Below the pieces are notes generated by a model. That model had not been told where the DNA came from and did not search any database. It saw nothing but the letters and a program-made list of their open reading frames with translations. From Bifidobacterium criceti (GTDB lineage Bacteria > Actinomycetota > Actinomycetes > Actinomycetales > Bifidobacteriaceae), in the NCBI RefSeq assembly GCF_002286935.1, contig NZ_MVOH01000006.1:186001-250000 (forward strand): a DNA stretch of 64,000 bases, in the 5' to 3' direction. The position numbers and the translations under genes are program-made. Positions 30,272-37,183 of this stretch are shown piece by piece (position 1 is the stretch's first letter; each line of letters begins with the position of its first letter).

Positions 30272-30313
30272 GCAATGAGGGAGACCGTCGATCCAGACGG
30301 TCTCCCTCATTGC
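30272..30313 (+). terminator. tRNA terminator
   Basis: The 18-bp perfect arms GCAATGAGGGAGACCGTC and GACGGTCTCCCTCATTGC enclose GATCCA, 5 bp past the CCA end. It may also stop the convergent gene ending at 30355. Confidence 0.85.
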
Positions 30314-30354
30314 CGTTTCCGCAGTGTGCACAACATCCGCGACGTCCGCCGCAC

Positions 30355-31269
30355 TCAGTGACGGTCGTTCTCCTTGTGTGCGTCCTTGTTCGCGTTGTCG
30401 TCGGCGCGTTTGTTCGCTTCGTCCGCTTTCTTCTTCTCCTCCTGCGCTTTCTTGAGCGCCTCCTCGCGCGCCTTCTGTTCGTCAGCGGCGATTTTCTTGT
30501 CACGTGACGCGTTCACCGACTCAATCGCCGATGTGATGTCTGATTCAACCGATGTGATCGACGACAAATCACCGCTCTCCTCCTCGCGCTGCGCCTGTTC
30601 GTGCAGTTCGTAGAGGTGGCTCCACGTCGATTCGTCCGCGACCTGTCCACGTGTGAGGTCGAGTGTCGTCTGCGCCTCGCGCAACGTTTCGTCGAGTGTC
30701 GATTTCGCTTCTTCGACTTCCTTGAGTTCCTTCGAATCGTTGACGTTGTTGACGGCTTCCTGAAGCGACTTCATATGCGCGTCGTACCATTCCTCATGGT
30801 CGCGGATCTGCTGGATGCGCGCGTCGTACTGGTCGACCGACGGGACCTCGCAGCTCGTCGCCGCCGGCGCTTGCGCTTTGAGCTGTTCGTCAAGCAGTTT
30901 GATTGTGGACGTGTCGGCGACCTGGATGTCGGATACCGTGCCGGCCGCCGCACCATCGCCCGCTTTGAGCGCATCGTACTGTTTCGCCTTCTCGTTGAGC
31001 GCAGCCATCGCGCTTTCGCAACGCGCGTGTTCCTGCGCGAGCTGCTGCTGACGGTGGTTGTGCATCTGCACGCCCGCGAAAATGATGGCGGCGAACAACG
31101 CGAGCACGGCAATCGACGCGAAGATCACCCACAGGTATTTCCTGTTGCCGTTGTTCGGTGTCTTTCCATTCGGCCGCTTCGAGAGCGCCGCGATTTCATT
31201 GGGATTGATCAGTTCCGTCTGCGTACCGGCTTCGTTCCCGGCGTACACGATCGTGCTGTCGTCCACCAT
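30355..31269 (-). CDS. Single-pass membrane protein with long extracytoplasmic coiled coil, function unknown
   Basis: Protein of 304 residues. Residues 1-43 are a hydrophilic cytoplasmic segment (basic KRPNGKTPNNGNRK just before the membrane), residues 44-67 a membrane helix (YLWVIFASIAVLALFAAIIF), and the rest is charged and helical. Two cysteines (in ARCESAM and TSCEVPS) could form a disulphide. Residues about 250-300 are a Lys/Glu/Ala coiled coil (AREEALKKAQEEKKKADEA). Similar proteins in bifidobacteria are annotated only as hypothetical or as a colicin transporter; that label is not supported by anything seen here. The start at 31269 follows a weak AAGGATCGCTC. Confidence 0.75.
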   Translation of the reverse strand: MVDDSTIVYAGNEAGTQTELINPNEIAALSKRPNGKTPNNGNRKYLWVIFASIAVLALFAAIIFAGVQMHNHRQQQLAQEHARCESAMAALNEKAKQYDALKAGDGAAAGTVSDIQVADTSTIKLLDEQLKAQAPAATSCEVPSVDQYDARIQQIRDHEEWYDAHMKSLQEAVNNVNDSKELKEVEEAKSTLDETLREAQTTLDLTRGQVADESTWSHLYELHEQAQREEESGDLSSITSVESDITSAIESVNASRDKKIAADEQKAREEALKKAQEEKKKADEANKRADDNANKDAHKENDRH

Positions 31270-31824
31270 GAGCGATCCTTATTTCTCCATCTCTCAGTCT
31301 CTATGACGTCGCCTTCGTGCGCGCGATGCACGCCATGCAACCGATGCATCGTCGACAACAGTCTACGTGGACGTCCGCCTACAGCGTACGCGGGCATCTT
31401 ACGTAGTGGGACGACATATCCACACAATCGAAGGACGAAGTACCGATGCCGCAGACGGCCGCACGGTGTGGCAGCGCCGCCGACTACGTCCATGCGCACG
31501 TTGCAGACGGCCGCACACTGCGGCACCGCCGCCGACGACGTCCATACGTACGTTGTATCTGGCCGCACACTGCGGCACCGCCGCCGACGACGTCCATACG
31601 TACGCCGCAAACGACCGCGCACTGCGGCACCACCGCCAACAGCAGCCATATGCGCGTCGTAGATGATCGTCCGCTGCAATGCCCACTCCCGATATCCACA
31701 CGGTTATCCCCACTATGCACAGGTCGAGGTGCCCTTATCCACATTTCGAGGACGACACACCCGCCCGTACACAATACCCGGTTGCGCTTGCACACATACG
31801 TTTGCGCCCCATACCGTCGTGCAC
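31270..31824. other. Intergenic region with 52-bp repeat array A (555 bp)
   Basis: No gene is seen here. The left part (31270-31450) should hold the promoter of the coiled-coil membrane protein gene. The middle is a tandem repeat array (31451-31680). The right part holds the start region of the AbiEi-like gene. Confidence 0.7.
31451..31680. repeat. Tandem array A of a 52-bp repeat (4 full units plus a partial)
   Basis: Units begin at 31451, 31503, 31555 and 31607, each exactly 52 bases, with a partial fifth at 31659. Units 2 and 3 are nearly identical. Each has a core hairpin (GCGGC-ACC-GCCGC in units 2 and 3; GTGGC-AGC-GCCGC, keeping a wobble pair, in unit 1; GCGG-CACCA-CCGC in unit 4) followed by a CCATACGTACG-like end. 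As 52 is not a multiple of three, the array does not encode a periodic peptide. Confidence 0.92.
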
Positions 31825-32781
31825 ATGAGAACGAACACCGAAATCACACAATTGCTCGACGAGGCGCAACAGCACAACCTATGCGCGACGTCGACCGACA
31901 ACAACCAACGCCGCAAATTCGCGCGTCGCGTCGCGTGCGGCGAACTCATCACGCCACATCCGAGGATGTACGTTCGCCCTGAGTTCTGGGAAAACCTCAA
32001 TCCAACGCAGCGCAAACGTGCAGTTGTGCAAACACTCGCAATCCTCCATCCGAACGTCGTGTTCGCTGCGGAGAGCGCGATGTGCATGTTCGACGTCGAG
32101 CAACCATATGACATCCACCCAGAAAACGAGATAACGGTTGCATCCACCTCACATAGCGGCACACACGTCATCGCGAAAAGCGGCACGATACGGCACACCG
32201 TGTGCATGCGCAATCTACCGACCGTGACGATCGAAGGCGTCGTCGTCACATCGTTCGCACGGACGTTGTTCGATTGCGCACGTTTGCTGCCGTTCGAACT
32301 TGCGCTGCCGATGGCGGACGCAGCTGCGAGGAAGAACTTCGACGTATCTTTGATCACGCAATTTCCTGTTTCCTCCGTCGACGAAGCGAACAAAGTCGCA
32401 CGCGTCGTCTCCGGCACTGACGCGCGCAGCGAAAACGGCGGCGAATCGCGCGCACGTGCGGTCATGGAGAATGGCGGCTTCATGCGGCCGCATCTGCAAT
32501 ACACATTTCCCAATCCGAACAATCCCGATTTTCCGCTGCGGGTGGATTTCATCTGGATGCTCAGTGACGGGACGATCATCGTCGCCGAATACGACGGCAT
32601 GGCGAAATACGGCGCCACATGGACCGAGGTGAACACCCATGTGAGCAAGCAGTATGAGCGCGATGAATACTTGAAGCGGTGCGGTGTCACGACGATTGTG
32701 CATTTCAATTTCGACGATGTCATCCATCCGGAACGTCTGTACCAAAAGCTCGAAGCAGCCGGCGTCCCCCGAATACGCTGA
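31825..32781 (+). CDS. AbiEi antitoxin-like / DUF559 nuclease-fold protein, orphan
   Basis: Protein of 318 residues. The N-terminus resembles the winged-helix AbiEi-type antitoxin domain (RRKFARRVACGELITPHPRMYVR), followed by the usual FAAESAMCMFDVEQPYDI middle segment. The C-terminal 110 residues look like the DUF559/Vsr-like PD-(D/E)XK fold: RVDFIWM (Asp), IIVAEYDGMAKYG (Glu-x-Asp and Lys), then a KQYERDEYLKRCGVTTIVHF segment. This architecture is common in actinobacteria and usually stands alone, without an AbiEii toxin; none is adjacent here. The ATG at 31825 has no ribosome-binding site, so it may be leaderless. Its codons look less GC-rich than neighbouring genes. Repeat arrays flank it on both sides. 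Function is unproven. Confidence 0.8.
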   Translation: MRTNTEITQLLDEAQQHNLCATSTDNNQRRKFARRVACGELITPHPRMYVRPEFWENLNPTQRKRAVVQTLAILHPNVVFAAESAMCMFDVEQPYDIHPENEITVASTSHSGTHVIAKSGTIRHTVCMRNLPTVTIEGVVVTSFARTLFDCARLLPFELALPMADAAARKNFDVSLITQFPVSSVDEANKVARVVSGTDARSENGGESRARAVMENGGFMRPHLQYTFPNPNNPDFPLRVDFIWMLSDGTIIVAEYDGMAKYGATWTEVNTHVSKQYERDEYLKRCGVTTIVHFNFDDVIHPERLYQKLEAAGVPRIR

Positions 32782-33153
32782 CCACGACCGATAACGGCCA
32801 CCGTAGACAGCTGTACGCTGCGGCACCGCCGCCGACGGTGTCCATACGTACGTCGCAGATGGCTGCACTTCGCGGCGGTACCGCCGACAACGTCCATGCG
32901 CACGTTGCAGATGGCTGCACTTCGCGGCGGTACCGCCGACAACGTCCATACGCGCGTCGCAGACGGCTGCACACTGCGGCACCGCCACTGCCAACATCCA
33001 TACGTACGTCGCAGATGGCTGCACTTCGCGGCGGTGCCGCCGCCAACGTCCATGCGCACGTTGCAGATGGCTGCACATTGCGGCAGCGCCGCCAGAGGAG
33101 ACCACGGACGGCCGTCTTTCAACACCGCCGCCAACGCAGCAGCCGCACTACCG
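32782..33153. other. Intergenic region with 52-bp repeat array B (372 bp)
   Basis: No gene is seen here. It lies between the converging 3' ends of the AbiEi-like gene and ykoE and is filled mainly by the repeat array at 32803-33093. Confidence 0.75.
32803..33093. repeat. Tandem array B of the 52-bp repeat (5 full units plus a partial)
   Basis: Units start at 32803, 32855, 32907, 32959 and 33011, each exactly 52 bases, with a 31-base partial at 33063. They have the same orientation and consensus as array A. Units 2 and 3 replace the GCGGC-ACC-GCCGC core by the palindrome CGGCGGTACCGCCG, and unit 5 has GCGGCGG-TG-CCGCCGC. Both arms change together, so the hairpin is preserved. Confidence 0.93.
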
Positions 33154-33822
33154 CTACCGCTGCCCTTCGGCACGGACGGCGGCGCGTACAGCGCGTCCGG
33201 ACGCGAAACGGTCGAGGACGCCGGTCTTCGCGATCGCACGGTAGAGGTACCACGAACCGACGCCCGCGATGAGCGCACCGCCGACGACTTCGCTCACCAT
33301 GTGCACGATGCCGCGCGGGCTGAGGAACGCGACGCCCTGATACCGGAACAGCATCAGGTACACACCATATTCGAGCGCCGTGCACACGCCGGAGATCACC
33401 GAAATCGGCAGATTGAAGACGCGGTACCGTGTGACCGCGAACGGCAGCTCCGCGAACAGTCCCTGGAGTGCGGCGGACAGGAAGATGAATCCGAAGGAGA
33501 ACGAGTTGCCGAGCAGCATCTCGGCCGCGCAGCCGACGAGGTTGACGAATACGGCCGCGCCCGGCTTACGCAGGATCAGCACGGCGAGCGTTCCGGAGAA
33601 ATACCACACCGCGTGCAGGATGCTTGCGAATCCCGGCAGCAAGCCGCCAAGGATCGGGGAAATGGATGCGTACGCGAAATTGAAGCCCCAGAATATGATG
33701 CCTGCGGCGATGCCGAGTGCCGCGGCGACGGCGATGTCCGCGGTCGTCCAACGGAATCGTCTCATGGAACGGACGACGGCGGCGTCTTCGATATTGGAGT
33801 GGTTTTGGGTGTGTTCGACCAT
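33154..33822 (-). CDS. ykoE: ECF transporter S component, YkoE-like (thiamine precursor type)
   Basis: Membrane substrate-binding component of an energy-coupling factor importer, 222 residues with about six hydrophobic segments. YkoE-like features are FRWTTADIAVAAALGIAAG, the GGLLPGFASILHAVWYF segment, EMLLGNSFSFGF, LQGLFAELPFAVTRYR and the C-terminal SPRGIVHMVSEVVGGALIAG. YkoE is assigned to hydroxymethylpyrimidine/thiamine uptake on genomic grounds. Its usual partners YkoC and YkoD (T and A components) are not adjacent, so it must use modules encoded elsewhere. The start at 33822 follows GAGGGACTTCC. No clear TPP riboswitch is visible upstream. Confidence 0.82.
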   Translation of the reverse strand: MVEHTQNHSNIEDAAVVRSMRRFRWTTADIAVAAALGIAAGIIFWGFNFAYASISPILGGLLPGFASILHAVWYFSGTLAVLILRKPGAAVFVNLVGCAAEMLLGNSFSFGFIFLSAALQGLFAELPFAVTRYRVFNLPISVISGVCTALEYGVYLMLFRYQGVAFLSPRGIVHMVSEVVGGALIAGVGSWYLYRAIAKTGVLDRFASGRAVRAAVRAEGQR

Positions 33823-34054
33823 GGAAGTCCCTCTTCCTGACGGTACTGCGCACAGCGGTTCATATGACGTTCCTTGACCTGCGCAGTCCGGGCGGGAACG
33901 CCTCCGCCAGCATAGCAGCACAGGGCGCGCGCATGAAGCATATGGACACGTCGTATCACAATGTGGTCATGTCGCGAGCGCCATCCGCACATCCGCCCGA
34001 CGTCCGCACATCCGCCGACGCCACCGCACACATCATCCGCGCGGCCGCGCGCGC

Positions 34055-35278
34055 TCATTCATCGATGTAGCTGAGCGGCGCGTCGATGAACTTCCTCAAT
34101 CCGCAGATGGCGGCGCCGATGAGCGCGGGACGTGTGTCGGTTCGCGCGCACATGATGCGCACGTGCACGACGTCGCGCGCGAGGATCCGCTCCTGCACAC
34201 GGCGTTCCATGAGGCGGATGTGCACACCGTCGAGCCGTGCCCACGCGCCGCCGAGGATGACGGTGCCGATGTCGGTCGCGTTGATGACGGAGACGATCAT
34301 CGATTCGAGCGCGCGCATCGCGCGGTCCATGACTTCGAGCGTGCGCGCGTCGCCTTCTTCGGCGCGGCGGAAGAATTCGTCGAGCGAACGTTGGCTTGCG
34401 GCGTCGGCGCCGTGCGCGATGTCGGCGTCCTCAACGATCGCGCGGCGTCCCGCGTACATCTCGACGCATCCGCGGCGCCCGCAGCGGCACAACGGCCCGT
34501 CCATCTGCACCGAGACATGCCCGACTTCCCCTGCGAACCCGTGGTCGCCGCGTACGACGGTGCCGCTGCGCACGAGGGCGCCGCCGATGCCGATGTCGGT
34601 CGAGATGTAGATGAACGATCCGTTCGGTCCGACGATGCCTTCGTCGACGCGTTGTGTCGCGTATCCGGGCAGTTGTGCGACGGCGGCCATGTTCGATTCG
34701 TTGCCCGCGATGACGTCGAGTCTGCGGATGAGGTCGTATTGGTTGAGGTCGACGTCCTCCCATCCGAGGTTTCTCGCGACGATGAGATGGCCCTCCTCGG
34801 TCACTAGGCCCGGCAATGCGAGACCGGTGCCGGTGATTGCGTAGCCGTGCTCGCGCAACGTCTCCTCCTGGGCGCGCAGCAGCCTGTCGAGGTCGTTGAA
34901 GATCGCGTCGGCGTCCGCGTCGTGCAGGTCCTCGTCGACCCAGCGTTCCGCGATGACGAATCCGTCGAGGTCGAGGACGATGTATCCGTAGCCGTCGGTG
35001 TTGATCTGGATGCCGATGCCGCATACCGCGCCCCCTGCGATCAACAGCGGTGTGCTTGGCCTGCCGAAGACCGACTGCACGATCGGGACGCCCTCCCGGA
35101 CGATGTGGTTGTCGATGAGGAGCGAGACGAGGAGCGACATCGTCGCCTTCGTCAATCCGGTCTCCTTCGCGAGGTCGGCGCGGCTGAACGGGGTCGTCGT
35201 CCGGAGCATCGTCTCAAGGACGACGGAGAGGTTGTGGTTCCTCAGATCGTTCTGATTGATCCGCTTCAGCTTCGCCAT
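34055..35278 (-). CDS. ROK-family transcriptional regulator (XylR-type) of the xylose locus
   Basis: Repressor of 407 residues: an N-terminal winged helix (about 32-60, SRADLAKETGLTKATMSLLV) joined to a ROK sugar-kinase-like domain. The ROK zinc motif is CRCGRRGCVE near residue 265, and the DIGIGGALV and GFAGEVGHVSV signatures are present. It is transcribed divergently from xylB, and an AT-rich palindrome lies between them. By position it should respond to xylose or a xylose-derived sugar (inference). The start at 35278 follows GAAGGTGGCG. Confidence 0.9.
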   Translation of the reverse strand: MAKLKRINQNDLRNHNLSVVLETMLRTTTPFSRADLAKETGLTKATMSLLVSLLIDNHIVREGVPIVQSVFGRPSTPLLIAGGAVCGIGIQINTDGYGYIVLDLDGFVIAERWVDEDLHDADADAIFNDLDRLLRAQEETLREHGYAITGTGLALPGLVTEEGHLIVARNLGWEDVDLNQYDLIRRLDVIAGNESNMAAVAQLPGYATQRVDEGIVGPNGSFIYISTDIGIGGALVRSGTVVRGDHGFAGEVGHVSVQMDGPLCRCGRRGCVEMYAGRRAIVEDADIAHGADAASQRSLDEFFRRAEEGDARTLEVMDRAMRALESMIVSVINATDIGTVILGGAWARLDGVHIRLMERRVQERILARDVVHVRIMCARTDTRPALIGAAICGLRKFIDAPLSYIDE

Positions 35279-35353
35279 TCCACGCCACCTTCGTTCTTTC
35301 GGCGCATCCTTTCGTTGGCGCGTCGAACTACCGACATGCTACACTACCCAGTA

Positions 35354-35372
35354 TAGTTTATTCATCTAACTA
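35354..35372. promoter_or_regulatory. Candidate ROK operator between the regulator gene and xylB
   Basis: The arms TAGTT (35354-35358) and AACTA (35368-35372) flank TATTCATCT. The site overlaps TATACT, a -10 candidate for the regulator on the minus strand, and lies downstream of TACACT on the plus strand. TAGTTTATT resembles a half-site of known XylR operators. The segment TCATCTAACT recurs exactly next to the xylA -35 (47167-47176). Confidence 0.6.
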
Positions 35373-35420
35373 TCTAAGTCGCGCAGTGGCGCTGCGACTG
35401 TGCGCGGAAAGGAGACGATG

Positions 35421-36968
35421 ATGTCTCGTGTACTCGTCGCCGGCGTGGACACCTCCACGCAATCATGCAAGGTCCGCGTGACGGACGCGCTCACCGGCGC
35501 GCTCGTCCGCTTCGGCCAGGCGAAGCATCCATCGGGGACAACGGTCGACCCCGAGGCGTGGTGGAGGGCGTTCCTCGAGGCCGCGCAGCAGGCCGGGGGC
35601 CTCGCCGATGTGTCGGCGATCGCCGTTGGGGGCCAACAGCACGGCATGGTCCTGCTCGATGAACAGGGCGCCGTCATCCGCGAGGCGATGCTGTGGAACG
35701 ACACGAGTTCGGCGCCGCAGGCCGAGGAACTCATCGATATGCTCGGCGCGCAAGGTGACGATGCCGGCAATGGCGATGACGCAGCTGACGCCGCAGCCGT
35801 GCACGCGCGCGGCGTCGCGCGCTGGGTCGAAGAGGTGGGCTCGTCGCCCGTCGCATCGTATACGCTCACGAAGATCAAATGGGTCGCCGAACACGAGCCG
35901 GACAACGCGGCGCGCATCGCCGCCGTATGCCTGCCCCATGATTGGCTCAGCTGGCGCATCGCCGGATACGGCCCCGTCGACGAAGGCGCAGACGCGCATC
36001 TCGACGCGCTGTGCACCGACCGATCCGATGCATCAGGCACTTTGTATTTCGACGCCGCTCGCAATGCATACCGCCGCGACCTGCTCGCGCTGGGCCTGAC
36101 GGCGTCATCGAACGCCTCCCCCGAACCGGCGGCGCTCGCACATGCCGAACGGATCGTGCTGCCACAGGTACTCGGACCCCACGAGGCCGCTCCGACGCGC
36201 GCCGCGTCCGATGTCGCGGGCGCCGACGTGCCCGGCGGATGCGTCATCGCCCCCGGCGGCGGTGACAACGCGATGGCGGCCCTCGGTCTCGGCATGGCCG
36301 TCGGCGATGTCTCGGTCTCGCTCGGCACATCGGGCGTCGCGGCCGCCGTGAGCGAGCAGCCCGTGCGTGACCTGAGCGGTTCCGTGTCCGGCTTCGCCGA
36401 CTGCACCGGCCATTTCCTGCCGCTTGCGTGCACGATCAATGCGTCGCGCATCCTCGACGCCGCCCGCGCCGCGTTGCGCGTCGACTACGACGAACTCACC
36501 GACCTCGCGCTTGCCGCGCACGCGGGCGCCGACGGCATGACGCTTGTCCCGTATTTCGACGGCGAGCGCACACCGAACCGTCCCGATGCGACGGCGACGC
36601 TCACCGGCATGACGATGCGCAACACGGACGCCGCGAACATCGCGCGCGCATTCGTCGAGGGGCTGCTGTGCTCACAGCGCGACTGCATCGAACTCATCAG
36701 GTCGCTCGGCGCGCCGATCGACCGTGTGCTGCTCATCGGCGGCGGCGCGAGGTCGGTCGCGATCCGCACGCTCGCGCCATGCATCCTCGGCATGGACGTG
36801 TCATGCCCGGCCACCGACGAATACGTGGCGATCGGCGCCGCCCGCCAGGCCGCTTGGACGCTGGACGGCGGCGCGAGCGCCCCCGAATGGCCGGTGTCGA
36901 TCGACGCGGTCTCGACAGGCGTCCCGACGCCACAGGTCTACGAGGCCTACGTCCGGGCGCGCGGCTGA
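35421..36968 (+). CDS. xylB: Xylulokinase
   Basis: Phosphorylates D-xylulose to xylulose-5-phosphate, which enters the bifid shunt. It has 515 residues and is a FGGY-family kinase. Visible are the N-terminal phosphate-binding GVDTSTQSCKV, substrate residues in AIAVGGQQHGMVLLDE and MLWNDTSSAPQ, the ATP-domain VSLGTSGVAAAVS, and the adenosine motif LLIGGGARSVAIRTL. The start at 35421 or the adjacent ATG at 35418 follows AAAGGAGACG; the GH43 gene at 37184 has the same AAGGAGACGATGATG arrangement. A long palindrome and a terminator follow before the convergent GH43 gene. Confidence 0.96.
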   Translation: MSRVLVAGVDTSTQSCKVRVTDALTGALVRFGQAKHPSGTTVDPEAWWRAFLEAAQQAGGLADVSAIAVGGQQHGMVLLDEQGAVIREAMLWNDTSSAPQAEELIDMLGAQGDDAGNGDDAADAAAVHARGVARWVEEVGSSPVASYTLTKIKWVAEHEPDNAARIAAVCLPHDWLSWRIAGYGPVDEGADAHLDALCTDRSDASGTLYFDAARNAYRRDLLALGLTASSNASPEPAALAHAERIVLPQVLGPHEAAPTRAASDVAGADVPGGCVIAPGGGDNAMAALGLGMAVGDVSVSLGTSGVAAAVSEQPVRDLSGSVSGFADCTGHFLPLACTINASRILDAARAALRVDYDELTDLALAAHAGADGMTLVPYFDGERTPNRPDATATLTGMTMRNTDAANIARAFVEGLLCSQRDCIELIRSLGAPIDRVLLIGGGARSVAIRTLAPCILGMDVSCPATDEYVAIGAARQAAWTLDGGASAPEWPVSIDAVSTGVPTPQVYEAYVRARG

Positions 36969-37002
36969 CCACCGGACTCCGGGAGACGCCTCTTCACCGC
37001 GC

Positions 37003-37084
37003 TGCGGTATGACATGGCGCCTCCCACCGTACCGCGAATGCATGCCGCACTGCGGTACGGTGGGAGGCGCCATGTCATACCGCA
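37003..37084. repeat. Perfect 33-bp inverted repeat downstream of xylB
   Basis: The arms 37003-37035 and 37052-37084 are exactly complementary around a 16-base loop. The arm segment GGCGCCTCCCACCGTACCG is identical to one in the 17360-17455 palindrome, and GCGGTA precedes it at the same distance in both. The 6 bases in between differ between loci yet are matched on the opposite arm. Confidence 0.92.
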
Positions 37085-37121
37085 CGACTGTGTGCAGCCA
37101 ACACGTCGAGTCCCACATGCA

Positions 37122-37162
37122 ACAAGGGAGGCGTCCCGCATCATGCGGGACGCCTCCCTTGT
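37122..37162. terminator. Bidirectional terminator between xylB and the GH43 gene
   Basis: 20-bp perfect arms (37122-37141 and 37143-37162) flank one central base and are followed by CTTTG on the plus strand. It sits between converging genes. Confidence 0.8.
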
Positions 37163-37183
37163 CTTTGTGGGCTTTGCGGACGG

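Noticed and set aside
30355-31269. Colicin or bacteriocin transporter
   Set aside because: Only one membrane helix and coiled coil are seen; no transporter domain or colicin motif is present.
31825-32781. Complete AbiE toxin-antitoxin pair
   Set aside because: No nucleotidyltransferase-type toxin gene lies on either side. The neighbours are repeat arrays and unrelated genes.
31451-33093. CRISPR array
   Set aside because: The repeats are contiguous with no unique spacers, the unit is 52 bases with internal variation, and no cas genes are present.
33823-33960. TPP riboswitch upstream of ykoE
   Set aside because: The conserved CUGAGA and GAACCUGAUC elements are not present. Only a partial resemblance (GTACCG...GAGGGA) is seen near the start codon.
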